Assembly: GCA_937993755.1 (NCBI GenBank)
Contig: CALKMA010000028.1
Coordinates: 1 to 64,000, forward strand
DNA length: 64,000 bases
Reading direction: 5' to 3'
Source of the DNA: HGM13233 sp900762805
Lineage (GTDB): Bacteria > Bacillota > Clostridia > Oscillospirales > Ruminococcaceae
A program made the position numbers and the translations under genes. Below are positions 34,190 through 44,758 of the stretch, in pieces. How positions within the stretch are numbered: position 1 is the first letter of the stretch; each line of letters starts with the position of its first letter. The notes beneath the pieces are model-generated. The model did no database searches, was not told the DNA's origin, and worked only from the letters and a program-made list of their open reading frames with translations.

Positions 34190-34233
34190 AACCGCCCCGG
34201 ACGGCCGCTTGCGCAGCCGTCCGGGGCGGTTTC
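34190..34233. terminator. Shared terminator between the PTS island and thrS
   Basis: AACCGCCCCGGACGGC pairs perfectly with GCCGTCCGGGGCGGTT, flanked by TTTC on the right and A-rich AAAAAGAA on the left. It can end transcription from both converging genes. Confidence 0.88.
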
Positions 34234-34275
34234 ATTATGAGTCGGGGATCGCCGCGGCGTGGCTTTCGTTTGGCC

Positions 34276-36186
<1,911 letters not shown>

Positions 36187-36213
36187 ATAGATTTCCTCCC
36201 GAAAATAGAAATG

Positions 36214-36437
36214 AAAAACGCCTCATCCCGCATGATACGGGATGAGGCGATGAGTCCCCACGGTTCCACCCGAATTGCGCCGCTGGAGCGGCGCCGCTCG
36301 TTTCAAAGGGCTTTACGCGCCCTGCACGGCGCCGGTTCGCCGGCGCGCTCCGGGGTGGTATGAAGCAGGCCGGTGTACCTTTTCAGCTGCCGGTACTCTC
36401 TGTCGGGCGGGCCCTTCACGTGTCCCCATCAACGCTT
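36214..36437 (-). ncRNA. T-box leader (threonine) controlling thrS
   Basis: Minus-strand tRNA-sensing leader. The T-box GGGTGGAACCGTGGGG is the complement of 36256-36271. The competing terminator is CGCCTCATCCCG against CGGGATGAGGCG with a T-run (36214-36249). Stem I contains GACAGAGAGTACC and, near the complement of 36357-36359, an ACC triplet in CATACCACC that is the best candidate threonine specifier. Uncharged tRNA-Thr would promote readthrough into thrS. The specifier is inferred from the gene it controls. Confidence 0.92.
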
Positions 36438-36443
36438 TAGTTC

Positions 36444-36472
36444 ATTATGTCACAAGTCAGACGATTTGTCAA
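36444..36472 (-). promoter_or_regulatory. Promoter of the thrS T-box transcript
   Basis: On the minus strand TTGACA, 17-base spacer, CATAAT, directly upstream of the T-box leader. Confidence 0.82.
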
Positions 36473-36799
36473 TCATCAAAAACAGCTTTTGCGGCGCGGG
36501 CCGCCGGCTGCCTGCGGGCGCTGTCCCTGAAAAGGCAGACGGGGCTGTGGCCGGTGGAGGGGCCGCCCGCCCAGAAAAGCGCAGAACTCTTTGTTGCCGG
36601 TGCTTTTCCGCCGGAGAGGCGGGCGGGAGCCGCCTTCGCGGGCGCTTGCTTCCGGGGAGCCCCGGCGGGCGCGCCGGCACCGGAAAAGCAGGGCGGCGCC
36701 TTGGGGCTTCGCGGCGGGCTGCCCCGCCGCCTCAAGCCCTGCCTGCGGCGCAAATTTTGGCAGAAAGGCACAAAAACCCCCAAACTTGCGGGTTGATAC
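36473..36799. other. Intergenic region between thrS and rny promoters
   Basis: About 330 very GC-rich bases with no supported gene. The open frames on both strands have no ribosome binding site or recognisable product. Confidence 0.4.
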
Positions 36800-36828
36800 T
36801 TGACAGCCGCCCCGATAGGGCTTAAAAT
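36800..36828 (+). promoter_or_regulatory. Promoter of rny
   Basis: TTGACA, 17-base spacer, TAAAAT. About 90 bases of AT-rich leader separate it from the rny start codon. Confidence 0.82.
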
Positions 36829-36831
36829 AAT

Positions 36832-36896
36832 AATGTATATATTTTAAGCGTATATTTTAACGAATATATTCTATTTTATATATTTTAACAGAAAAT
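36832..36896 (+). repeat. AT-rich direct repeats in the rny leader
   Basis: TATATTTTAA occurs three times, at about 36836, 36851 and 36882, with a diverged ATATATTCTA copy between. The block stands out sharply from its GC-rich surroundings and lies wholly in the predicted untranslated leader. Confidence 0.7.
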
Positions 36897-36920
36897 TTGA
36901 AATGAAAAGAGGACAATACA

Positions 36921-38474
36921 ATGCAGCCATGGATGTGGATCGTTGTTATTGTTCTGACCGCTCTCGTAACTGGCGCTATTTGCTTCTTTTCAGGAGCAAA
37001 TTATAGAAAAAAAGTTGCTGAAGCCCGCATCGGCTCTGCCGAGGATGAGGCCAAGCGCATCGTCAACGATGCGCTTAAGAGCGCAGAACAAAAACGAAAG
37101 GAAGCTATCGTAGAGGCCAAGGATGAGCTATTCAAGCTGCGCAGCGATGCAGACCGCGAGGTCCGCGAGCGCCGCAGCGAGGTCGCCCGCCAGGAGCGCC
37201 GCCTGCTCCAGCGCGAGGAGCAGCTCGATAAGAAGTATGAACAGCAGGCGCGCGAGGAGGATCGCTTCAAGCAGCGCTCGGCCGCGCTCGACCAGCGCCT
37301 GAAGGAGGCCGAGGAGCTGAAAAATTCCCGCCGCGCCGAGATGGAGAAGATCGCCGGCCTGACCTCGCAGCAGGCGCGTGAGCTGCTGCTTTCGACCGTT
37401 GACGCCGAGCTCGACCATGAGAAGGCCGTCAAGATTCATGCCTATGAAACGCAGCTCAAGGATGAGTCGGACCAGCTGGCCCGCGATATCCTCAGCACCG
37501 TCATCGCCCGCTGCGCCGCCGACCATACGTCGGAGGCCACGGTGTCCGTTGTCGCCCTTCCCAACGACGATATGAAGGGACGCATCATCGGCCGCGAGGG
37601 CCGCAATATCCGCACTATCGAGACGATCACCGGCGTCGATCTGATCATCGACGACACGCCGGAGGCCATCACTGTCTCCTGCTTCGACCCTGTCCGCCGC
37701 GAGATTGCCCGCCTGGCGCTCGAAAAGCTGATTGCTGACGGCCGCATCCACCCTGCCCGCATCGAGGAAATGGTGGAAAAGGCCCGCCGCGAGGTCGAGC
37801 AGGTCATCAAAAAAGAGGGCGAGAACGCTGTGCTGGAGGCGGGCGTCCACGGCCTGCATCCTGAGCTTGTCAAGCTGCTCGGCCGCCTGCATTACCGCAC
37901 CAGCTACGGCCAGAACGTGCTCAAGCACTCGATCGAGGTCTCTCTGCTGTCCGGGATGCTCGCCGGCGAGCTGGGGCTGGACTGCACGCTGGCGCGCCGC
38001 GCCGGCCTGCTGCATGATATCGGCAAGGCGCTCGACCATGAGCAGGAGGGCTCGCATATCAGCATCGGCGTCGATATCGCCCGCAAATATAAGGAAAACG
38101 ACACGGTCGTCCACTGCATCGAGGCCCACCATGGCGATGTTGAGGCGCGCAATCCCTACGCCTTTATCGTGATGGCGGCCGACGCCATTTCGGCCTCGCG
38201 CCCCGGCGCCCGCAGTGAGAATCTTGAAAACTATATCCGCCGCCTTGAAAAGCTGGAGGAGATCGCCAATTCGTTCGAGGGTGTTGAAAACTCCTTCGCC
38301 ATTCAGGCCGGCCGCGAGGTGCGCATCATCGTCAAGCCCGAAGTGGTGTCGGATGATAAGCTCACCATCGTGGCGCACGATATCGTCAAGCGCATCGAAT
38401 CGGAGCTGAACTACCCCGGCCAGATCAAGGTACACGTCGTCCGCGAGAGCCGCGCCATCGACTACGCAAAATAG
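36921..38474 (+). CDS. rny: Ribonuclease Y
   Basis: A 517-residue membrane-anchored endoribonuclease that initiates mRNA decay. An N-terminal membrane helix (about 3-24) is followed by a long coiled coil (about 30-200) rich in Glu, Arg and Lys. A KH domain has RIIGREGRNIRTIE (about 222-235), and the HD domain has LLHDIGKALDHE with the metal-binding His-Asp. The C-terminal RESRAIDYAK is the family tail. AAGAGGA precedes the ATG. Length matches the family. Confidence 0.97.
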   Translation: MQPWMWIVVIVLTALVTGAICFFSGANYRKKVAEARIGSAEDEAKRIVNDALKSAEQKRKEAIVEAKDELFKLRSDADREVRERRSEVARQERRLLQREEQLDKKYEQQAREEDRFKQRSAALDQRLKEAEELKNSRRAEMEKIAGLTSQQARELLLSTVDAELDHEKAVKIHAYETQLKDESDQLARDILSTVIARCAADHTSEATVSVVALPNDDMKGRIIGREGRNIRTIETITGVDLIIDDTPEAITVSCFDPVRREIARLALEKLIADGRIHPARIEEMVEKARREVEQVIKKEGENAVLEAGVHGLHPELVKLLGRLHYRTSYGQNVLKHSIEVSLLSGMLAGELGLDCTLARRAGLLHDIGKALDHEQEGSHISIGVDIARKYKENDTVVHCIEAHHGDVEARNPYAFIVMAADAISASRPGARSENLENYIRRLEKLEEIANSFEGVENSFAIQAGREVRIIVKPEVVSDDKLTIVAHDIVKRIESELNYPGQIKVHVVRESRAIDYAK

Positions 38475-38569
38475 ACAAAGCTGCCGCAGAGCGCCCCGCC
38501 TGACAATGACGGCCTGCCCTGCGCCGTGAAGGAGCAGGACGATCCTGCAAAAAACACTGCCCTAAGCAT

Positions 38570-38604
38570 AAATCCCGCCGCAGAAGCCCTGCGGCGGGAT
38601 TTGT
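38570..38604 (+). terminator. Terminator of rny
   Basis: AAATCCCGCCGCAG pairs with CTGCGGCGGGATTT with a short loop, followed by GTAATTTTT. The A-rich left flank may also serve the converging aminopeptidase gene. Confidence 0.8.
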
Positions 38605-38636
38605 AATTTTTGAAACGGCCGGTGCGGCCGGAGAGG

Positions 38637-39911
38637 CTACAGAAGATCCGCTCGGTCCCCGCGCCGCACGACGCGGTGGCTGTAAAAGGACTTCATGGCC
38701 GCCGTGAAGTGGCCGAGATCGGCCCACGCCATCGTCTCGACAGCCGCGTGCATGGCAAGCTGCGGGATGCCGATATCGACCGACGGGACCGTGACCTGCC
38801 CCAGACTGACGACGCCCAGCGTGCCGCCGCAGCTGCCGTCTGACCGGCTGGCGAAGTCCTGCCAGTCCGCGCCGCCCAAGCGGCACAGCTCCTTGAACAC
38901 GGCCGCCGTATAGCCGTTGGTGGTGTAGTGGTCATGATGCTTGATGACCACGCCGCCGCCCAGCCGCACCTGATTGGTGGGGTCGCTCTTGGCGCCGGCG
39001 TTGGGATGAGCGGCATGGGCGTTGTCGGCGCTGACGAGGAAGCTGTCGGCCAGGTCGCTGACCGGGTCGTGCCCCAGCGCCGCAGAGATGCGGCCGAGGA
39101 TGGCGGCCAGCGCCGTGGAGCCGGCACCCGAAAAGGTGCGGCTGCCGATCTCCTCGCTGCTGAAGGCACACAGCACCGCCGTTGCCGGGCAGTCGGCAGC
39201 GAAAAAGGCCTCGGTGCAGCCGTAGAGGCTGGCAAGGTCGTCGAGCCGCGGCGACACCAGCAGCTCGCCGTGCAGGCCGGCGGTGCGCGCCGGCTGGTCG
39301 GCACACAGGAACAGGTCGTGATCAAGCAGGCGGCCGCTTTCGCCGCAGGCGTCAGCCAGCGCCGCTTCAAGGTCGAATTCGCCGCCCAGCGTCACCACGG
39401 GCAGCAGGTCGGTCTGCGGGTTGAGCGCCAGCGACTTGTTGGCCTCGCGGTTGAGGTGGATGGCAAGGCTGGGGATGACGGCAGCGCCGCGGATAAGCAC
39501 CCGCCGGACCGTCAGCCCCGATCCGCTTTCAAAAATGGCGCGGCCGCAAAGGGCCAGCGGGCGGTCAAGCCAGCTGTAATAGAGCATCCCGCCGTATGGC
39601 TCGACATTGAGCTTGACGACTCCACCCTCCTTCATGACGGGGTTGGGCTTGAGATGGAAGCAGGGTGAATCGGTGTGGGCGGCGGCTATCATAAAGCCCC
39701 TTTCGCGGCCGGCGCGGAAGGCGATGACGGCGTTGTCGCCCAGCGGCACATAGTATTTTCCGCCGGGTGTGAGTACCCAGCCGTCGCTCAGGGCGAGCGG
39801 CTCAAAGCCCTCGGCGGCAAGGCGGCCGGTCAGCTCGCCGGCTGCGTCGAAGGCGCAGGGCGAGGCGTCAAGAAAGCGGGCGAGGCCCGCGCAGAGCTGT
39901 TGGTCGTTCAT
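38637..39911 (-). CDS. M18-family aminopeptidase
   Basis: A 424-residue cytosolic zinc aminopeptidase of the aspartyl aminopeptidase family, which trims N-terminal residues from peptides. Metal-site and catalytic segments are AAAHTDSPCFHLKPNP, SEEIGSRTFSGAGS, SADNAHAAHPN and the C-terminal VPSVDIGIPQLAMHAAVETM. The start is ATG 39911, preceded by GGAGG seven bases upstream; an upstream TTG is less likely. It lies between rny and ymdB on the opposite strand, splitting a pair that is adjacent in Bacillus. Confidence 0.92.
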   Translation of the reverse strand: MNDQQLCAGLARFLDASPCAFDAAGELTGRLAAEGFEPLALSDGWVLTPGGKYYVPLGDNAVIAFRAGRERGFMIAAAHTDSPCFHLKPNPVMKEGGVVKLNVEPYGGMLYYSWLDRPLALCGRAIFESGSGLTVRRVLIRGAAVIPSLAIHLNREANKSLALNPQTDLLPVVTLGGEFDLEAALADACGESGRLLDHDLFLCADQPARTAGLHGELLVSPRLDDLASLYGCTEAFFAADCPATAVLCAFSSEEIGSRTFSGAGSTALAAILGRISAALGHDPVSDLADSFLVSADNAHAAHPNAGAKSDPTNQVRLGGGVVIKHHDHYTTNGYTAAVFKELCRLGGADWQDFASRSDGSCGGTLGVVSLGQVTVPSVDIGIPQLAMHAAVETMAWADLGHFTAAMKSFYSHRVVRRGDRADLL

Positions 39912-40283
39912 AAACAACCTCCTACAATATCATTACGGTTGAAGGCGCGGCAGCCGGCCGCGTCTTTTTTCTGCCTCAAAGCCGAAGCTGTCAGAATGGG
40001 AGAGCAGATGGCCTGACAGCAATCACCCTGGGCTGACACGCCCGCCCTGAGGGCCGTCGGCCTCCTCTCTCGTTCGCGGCATTCGATTTGCGCAGGCAGA
40101 GCTGCTTCATCGGAACTAACAGCATATCCCTCGTTTTCACCTGTCGGCGGAAGCTTGCTCGATACGTTGCTCCTCCATGCTTGAAGACAGCAAAATGATA
40201 CACCGACGGCGGGGCCATGTCAATGTGGAAATTGCCGCTGTCCCATGTTATAATGAAATAAAAACAGAAACGAGGCTTTCATT
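39912..40283. other. Divergent intergenic region, aminopeptidase/ymdB
   Basis: About 370 bases with no supported gene. A TATAAT at 40249-40254 is the likely -10 for ymdB, though no good -35 sits at the right distance. A minus-strand open frame at 39991-40218 has no ribosome binding site or recognisable product. Confidence 0.4.
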
Positions 40284-41054
40284 TTGATTATTCTTGCCGT
40301 AGGCGATATCGTAGGCAGTCCGGGCACTGATTTTTTCTGTGAGCGCATCGGCGGCCTGCGCCGTCTGTTCGGCGCCGATATGGTGGTGGCCAATGCCGAA
40401 AACAGCGCTTATTCAGGCGTCGGTGTCAACCGCTCGACGGCTACGGCCCTCTTTCGGGCCGGTGCCGATGTGCTGACGACCGGCAACCACGCCTTCCGTT
40501 CGCGCGATTACCGCGAGGTTTTTGAAGAAAACGCCCTGCTGCTGCGCCCTGCCAATTATGCGGCGGGCATTGCCGGCCGGGGGGCCGCCGTCTGCGATCT
40601 CGGCCGATACCGTGTCGGCGTTATCAACCTGTCGGGGCAGTCCTTTATGGAGAGCTGCGACAATTATTATGACGCGCTCGACCGTGCCCTGGCCGAAATG
40701 GACACGAGGCTTATTCTGGTCGATTTTCACGCCGAGGCGACGGCTGAAAAGCTGGCGCTGGCGCACTATGCCGACGGCCGCGTGTCGGCGCTGTTCGGCA
40801 CCCACACCCATGTGCAGACGGCCGACGAGCAGGTGCTGCCGCAGGGCACGGGCTATATCACCGATCTCGGCATGACCGGCCCGGCCGATGCGGTGCTGGG
40901 CATCCGGCCCGAATGCTCCATTCAGAAGCAGCGCTTCAAGCTGCCCACCGTCTTTGAGGTGGCCGGCGGAGACTGCCGGCTCTGCGGCGCGCTGTTCGAT
41001 ATCGATGAGGCCACAGGTCGCTGCCGCTCGGTCGAGCGCGTGGCGGTGCGGTGA
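40284..41054 (+). CDS. ymdB: YmdB-family metallophosphoesterase
   Basis: A 256-residue calcineurin-like phosphoesterase of the TIGR00282/YmdB family, which in Bacillus hydrolyses cyclic nucleotides and influences biofilm and sporulation decisions. Metal-binding motifs are GDIVGSPG, NAENSA, GNHAFRS, DFHAEATAEK and GTHTHVQTADEQ. The start is TTG 40284, eight bases after GAGG; no ATG gives a complete first motif. The final 20 residues are family-like. Confidence 0.93.
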   Translation: MIILAVGDIVGSPGTDFFCERIGGLRRLFGADMVVANAENSAYSGVGVNRSTATALFRAGADVLTTGNHAFRSRDYREVFEENALLLRPANYAAGIAGRGAAVCDLGRYRVGVINLSGQSFMESCDNYYDALDRALAEMDTRLILVDFHAEATAEKLALAHYADGRVSALFGTHTHVQTADEQVLPQGTGYITDLGMTGPADAVLGIRPECSIQKQRFKLPTVFEVAGGDCRLCGALFDIDEATGRCRSVERVAVR

Positions 41055-41116
41055 CGGGCGCGCCCGTTTTGCAGGTCCGCTGCGGCTGATGACAGGGCAC
41101 GATGATCCCGTTTGCC

Positions 41117-41500
41117 GCCCGCCGCGGCCGAGGGCCTGAGCCTAAGCCGTGCCGCTTACCGCTCGCCGCAGTCATGGGGTGGGATGCAGAAAATGCCGCC
41201 TGCCGCCCGCTTCGGTTGATTTGGGGCGCAGAAATGCCGTCTGCCGAGGTCGATGGCTTGCGCCTAAGCCGCGCCGCTTACCGCTCGCCGCAGTCATGGG
41301 GTGGGATGCAGAAAATGCCGCCTGCCGCCCGCTTCGGTTGATTTGGGGCGCAGAAATGCCGTCTGCCGAGGTCGATGGCCTGCGCCTAAGCCGCGCCGCT
41401 TACCGCTCGCCGCAGTCATGGGGTGAGATGCAGAAAATGCCGCCTGCCGCCCGCTTCGGTTGATTTGGGGCATAGAAAATGCCGCCCGCCGCGGCGGACG
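41117..41500. repeat. Tandem array of a 122-bp unit (three copies plus partial)
   Basis: The block GCTCGCCGCAGTCATGGGGT recurs at 41161, 41283 and 41405, exactly 122 bases apart, inside nearly identical units. Each unit also contains two copies of a GCAGAAA(A)TGCCG sub-motif. 122 is not a multiple of three, so the units are read in a different frame each time and coding is unlikely. The array fills most of the ymdB to HAD intergenic gap. Confidence 0.9.
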
Positions 41501-41617
41501 GAAACGCCGCCTGCAGGGGCGGGTGCTTTTGAACGACCGGCCTTTTTCGGCCCCGCCGGCGAGCCTTTGCCGGCCAGCCGCCCCGCGTCAAGGGCCGGCT
41601 TCATTTCGGGAGGGAAT

Positions 41618-42397
41618 ATGATCAAAGCCGTTTTTGTCGATTTTGACGGCACGCTTTGCAGCTTCAAAACACACCGCGTGCCTCCGTCGGCCGTCGAAGC
41701 CATGCGCCGTGCGCGGGCACGCGGCGTCAGGCTGGTGCTGGCCACCGGCCGCCATACCCTGTTTGCCGACGAGGCCGCCCCGTTCGAGCCGTATCCGTTT
41801 GATGGGTATATCGGCATCAACGGCCAGCTCTGCCATCTGCCCGGCGGCGAGGTCATCTTCAGTCAGCCGCTCGACAGCGGGGATGTCCGCCGCCTGCTGG
41901 AAAACTGCGGCCGGCTGGGTATTCCCTGCTCGATGGTGGGGCTGCGCCGCACCGTGGTGACGGCGGTTGATGACCGTGTGCGCCGCTTCAATGAAAGCAT
42001 CGGGCTGCCGCCGCCGCCCGTCGGGCGGCCGGAGGAGCTGGAGGGCGGCATTTTTTCACTGATGCCTTATATGTACGCGGGTGAGGAGGCCGCCGTGATG
42101 GAGGGACTGCGGCACAGCGCCGCCATGCGCTGGTCGCCGCTGGCGGCTGATATCGTGCCGTCAAGCGGCGGCAAGCATGTTGGGATGCAGAGATTTCTCG
42201 ACTATTTCGGCCTTGCGCGTGAGGAATGTATGGCGCTGGGCGACGGAGAGAACGATATTTCGATGCTTCGCCTGGCCGGTATCGGTGTGGCGATGGGCGG
42301 CGGACTGCCGGAGGTGCTGGCGGCGGCCGATGTTGTTGCCCCCGCGCCGGAGGAGGACGGCTTCTGCCGTATTCTGGAGCAGTACGGCGTGATTTAG
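41618..42397 (+). CDS. HAD-superfamily (Cof-type) phosphatase, third paralogue
   Basis: A 259-residue cytosolic HAD phosphatase related to the tandem pair at 15676-17243. Motif I is VDFDGTLCS, motif II LATGRH, motif III the GKHVGMQ lysine and motif IV LGDGENDISML. GGGAGGG precedes ATG 41618. It follows the 122-bp repeat array and precedes cutC by 250 bases. Substrate unknown. Confidence 0.88.
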   Translation: MIKAVFVDFDGTLCSFKTHRVPPSAVEAMRRARARGVRLVLATGRHTLFADEAAPFEPYPFDGYIGINGQLCHLPGGEVIFSQPLDSGDVRRLLENCGRLGIPCSMVGLRRTVVTAVDDRVRRFNESIGLPPPPVGRPEELEGGIFSLMPYMYAGEEAAVMEGLRHSAAMRWSPLAADIVPSSGGKHVGMQRFLDYFGLAREECMALGDGENDISMLRLAGIGVAMGGGLPEVLAAADVVAPAPEEDGFCRILEQYGVI

Positions 42398-42651
42398 CGG
42401 CGCGGCGAACCCCTTGCCGATCAAAAAGAGCGATCGCCTCAGCTTTTTGAGGGAGAGCCCGCGGATAAAAGCAAGCTCCCAAATGGATTTAACAAAAGGA
42501 AAAATCAGGCGGCAGGCAGCCGCGGAAGGGCACAGCGAAAGGGCCGCCGCGAAACGCCGGGCTGAGCTGCCGGAGGTGAACCTTTCGATTTTCAGGGGCC
42601 CGCCCCGCGCCGCCCTGAAAGCATGAGGCTGTATCAAGCAGGAGGAACACG

Positions 42652-43404
42652 ATGAAGGATATCACCCTTGAGGTCTGCTGCGGCGGCGCAGGGGACGCTG
42701 TCACGGCGGCCCGCTGCGGAGCGTCGCGCGTCGAGCTGAACAGCTCGCTGCTGTCGGGCGGCTTAACGCCGTCGGCCGGCGAATTTCTGCTGGCGCGGGA
42801 GAAGACTGACATTCCCATCATCTGCATGGTGCGTCCGCGGGCGGGCGGCTTCTGCTATTCGCCCTTTGAATTTGATGCCATGCTGCGCGACGCCGCCTTT
42901 TTTATGGAGCACGGGGCGGCCGGTATAGCTTTCGGTATTCTGACCGAGGACGGCCGCGTCGATAAGCCGCGCTGCCGCCGCCTTATGGCAGAGGCGGGGC
43001 AGGGGGAGAGCGTCTTTCACCGCGCCTTTGACGCGGCGGCCGGCGATCCGCTTGAAATGGCGGAGGAGCTGGCTGAGCTTGGCGTCACCCGGCTGCTCAG
43101 CAGCGGCCGTGCGGCCGACGCGCTGACCGGCGCGCCGCTGCTGCGGCAGGTGGCCGAACGCTTTGCCGGCCGTGTACAGCTGCTGCCGGGCGGCGGTGTG
43201 CGCGAGAGCAACGCCGCCGAGATCGTGCGTCTGACCGGCTGTACGCAGCTTCATTTTTCCTGCCATCGGACGGTGTTCGACCGTTCGGGCAGCGGCAACT
43301 CACTTCTTTCCTTCGATGGAGCCGCTCCGCCCGCCCCTGCCGCCGTGCAGGAGCTTGACGGCAAAGCGCTGAGGGCGCGCATCGCGGCGATCCGCGGCCG
43401 GTGA
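42652..43404 (+). CDS. cutC: CutC-family protein
   Basis: A 250-residue TIM-barrel protein historically called copper homeostasis protein CutC; its biochemical role is unresolved. Typical segments are LEVCCGGAGDAVTAARCGASRVELNSSL, GLTPSAGE, ICMVRPRAGGFCYS, FHRAFD and LLSSGRAADAL. AGGAGGA precedes the ATG. No copper genes are nearby. Confidence 0.92.
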   Translation: MKDITLEVCCGGAGDAVTAARCGASRVELNSSLLSGGLTPSAGEFLLAREKTDIPIICMVRPRAGGFCYSPFEFDAMLRDAAFFMEHGAAGIAFGILTEDGRVDKPRCRRLMAEAGQGESVFHRAFDAAAGDPLEMAEELAELGVTRLLSSGRAADALTGAPLLRQVAERFAGRVQLLPGGGVRESNAAEIVRLTGCTQLHFSCHRTVFDRSGSGNSLLSFDGAAPPAPAAVQELDGKALRARIAAIRGR

Positions 43405-43812
43405 GCCGCGCCGGCGGACCTGTGCCCGATAAAGGAGCGCCGGCGCGGGCGGCTGCCCCCTGACAGCGGGAAAAGCGCCTTTTGCGGGATGGCGCGGCCA
43501 TGATTGGTTTACTTCTGCCGATCTGAAAAATTTATATTGCCCTGCGCCGGCCGCGCCGGCTTGCCGCTCGTCTGTCTGCGCCGGCCTGTCGGCCGCCAAA
43601 GGCCCTTTTCCGCCGGCAGCGGAGCCATACCGCGCCCCGCCGGGGCGGGTGGACAACTGACTTTATGCAATTTGACGAAGCCGCCGGCCTGCCTGCCGGC
43701 CGCCCGATTTAACAACGGGTAATATTATAGCGCATTTTGCCTTACAGAAGTCCGCAGAAAAGCGTCGAAAGGCCCGTCCGGCTTCTCAAAGCCGCTTTTT
43801 CCTCTGTAAACA
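43405..43812. other. Intergenic region before the amino-sugar-type cluster
   Basis: GC-rich spacer of about 400 bases with no supported gene, including several GCCGGC inverted repeats. It grades into AT-rich control DNA from about 43720. Confidence 0.35.
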
Positions 43813-43833
43813 TGAACAAACTTATAACAAAGA

Positions 43834-43854
43834 CTTTGTGCAGATTGCACAAAG
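43834..43854. promoter_or_regulatory. Perfect palindrome upstream of the -35 (candidate activator site)
   Basis: CTTTGTGCA and TGCACAAAG are perfect 9-base arms separated by GAT. The palindrome ends 13 bases before the -35 hexamer, the usual place for an activator. Confidence 0.7.
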
Positions 43855-43867
43855 ATTTGCTTGACGG

Positions 43868-43896
43868 TTGATTTTGAGTGGCCAATGTAGTAAAAT
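43868..43896 (+). promoter_or_regulatory. Promoter of the SIS/PTS operon
   Basis: TTGATT, 17-base spacer, TAAAAT, about 80 bases upstream of the first start codon. Confidence 0.65.
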
Positions 43897-43976
43897 AATA
43901 GCATGAAATAACGAGTTTGTTATAACATAATATGAACAAACCCGCGCCTGTTCTATTTTGGAGGATTACATAGCAA

Positions 43977-44681
43977 ATGGGAATGGAAGTCGTTTTCGAC
44001 ACCGCTGCCAGGCTGATCGGTCTGGTGCAGCAGACACAGTGCGGGAATATTCGTAAGGCGGCCGAGCTTATCGCCGACTCGTTTATGGCGGGCGGCATCC
44101 TGCAGGCCTTCGGCTCCGGTCACTCCAATGCCGGCGCGCGCGAGCTGTGCGGCCGCGCCGGTGGCTTTGTGCCCACAAAAGAGATCGTTGAGCCGGCCGG
44201 CGGCCGGTATGAGACGGTTCAGGGTGTCGGCGAGATCTTCATGCAGCGTGTTGATATCCGCAAGGAGGATACCGTCTTTATCATCTCCAATTCGGGCCGC
44301 AACCCGCTGCCCATCGAAATAGCCCTTGAGAGCAAGCGGCGCGGCGCGCATGTCGTGGCCGTCACCTCGGTCAAGGCCAGCGCCAAGCTGACCTCCAAGC
44401 ATCAGTCGGGCAAGCACCTCTTTGAGGTGGCCGATGTTGTGATCGACAACTGTGTGCCTGACGGCGACTGCTGCATCCACCTCGACGGGCTGGACACCGC
44501 CATCTGCGGAATGTCCTCCATTACCACCGCGGCCGCCCTGCAGGCCGTGACCTATGAGGCGGCCCGTGTGCTGCTGGAGCGCGGCGCAGAGGTGCCGGTG
44601 CTCAAATCGCAGAATATTGATGGCGGTCCCGAATGGAACGAGGCGCTGCGCGCCAAGTATTTCGACCGCCTGCATCAGTAG
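43977..44681 (+). CDS. SIS-domain phosphosugar-binding protein (UPF0309-like), copy 1
   Basis: A 234-residue sugar isomerase (SIS) domain protein, cytosolic. Phosphosugar-binding motifs are FGSGHSNAGARELCGRAGG (about 43-61) and ISNSGRNPLPIEIALE (about 103-118), followed by SKHQSGKHLFE. Such proteins isomerise, hydrolyse or sense phosphorylated sugars. GGAGG lies about 12 bases before the ATG. It heads the operon with PTS C-D-A-B and has a paralogue at 52201-52923, so both probably act on this cluster's sugar. Confidence 0.85.
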   Translation: MGMEVVFDTAARLIGLVQQTQCGNIRKAAELIADSFMAGGILQAFGSGHSNAGARELCGRAGGFVPTKEIVEPAGGRYETVQGVGEIFMQRVDIRKEDTVFIISNSGRNPLPIEIALESKRRGAHVVAVTSVKASAKLTSKHQSGKHLFEVADVVIDNCVPDGDCCIHLDGLDTAICGMSSITTAAALQAVTYEAARVLLERGAEVPVLKSQNIDGGPEWNEALRAKYFDRLHQ

Positions 44682-44758
44682 GGCGGTTGTACATTTTGGT
44701 ATTGGCCCATAGCTTGATTGGGTTGATATAAATATTTTGGGAGTGAGGAATAAAATTT

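Larger units (their letters stand above)
43813..43941 (+). promoter_or_regulatory. Repeated TGAACAAAC half-sites around the cluster promoter
   Basis: TGAACAAAC occurs at 43813-43821 and 43933-43941. GTTTGTT at 43915-43921 forms an inverted pair with the second copy, 13 bases apart, just after the -10 at 43891. The arrangement looks like a downstream operator plus a distal half-site of one regulator. Confidence 0.55.

Noticed and set aside
39991..40218. A 75-codon minus-strand frame between the aminopeptidase and ymdB
   Set aside because: No ribosome binding site, no recognisable product, and it crosses the likely ymdB promoter region.
41149..41463. A 105-codon frame running through the 122-bp repeat array
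   Set aside because: The unit length is not a multiple of three, so the peptide does not repeat, and there is no ribosome binding site.
41117..41500. Possible CRISPR array
   Set aside because: Units are 122 bases with no variable spacers; the same applies to the 63-bp array at 47298-47480.
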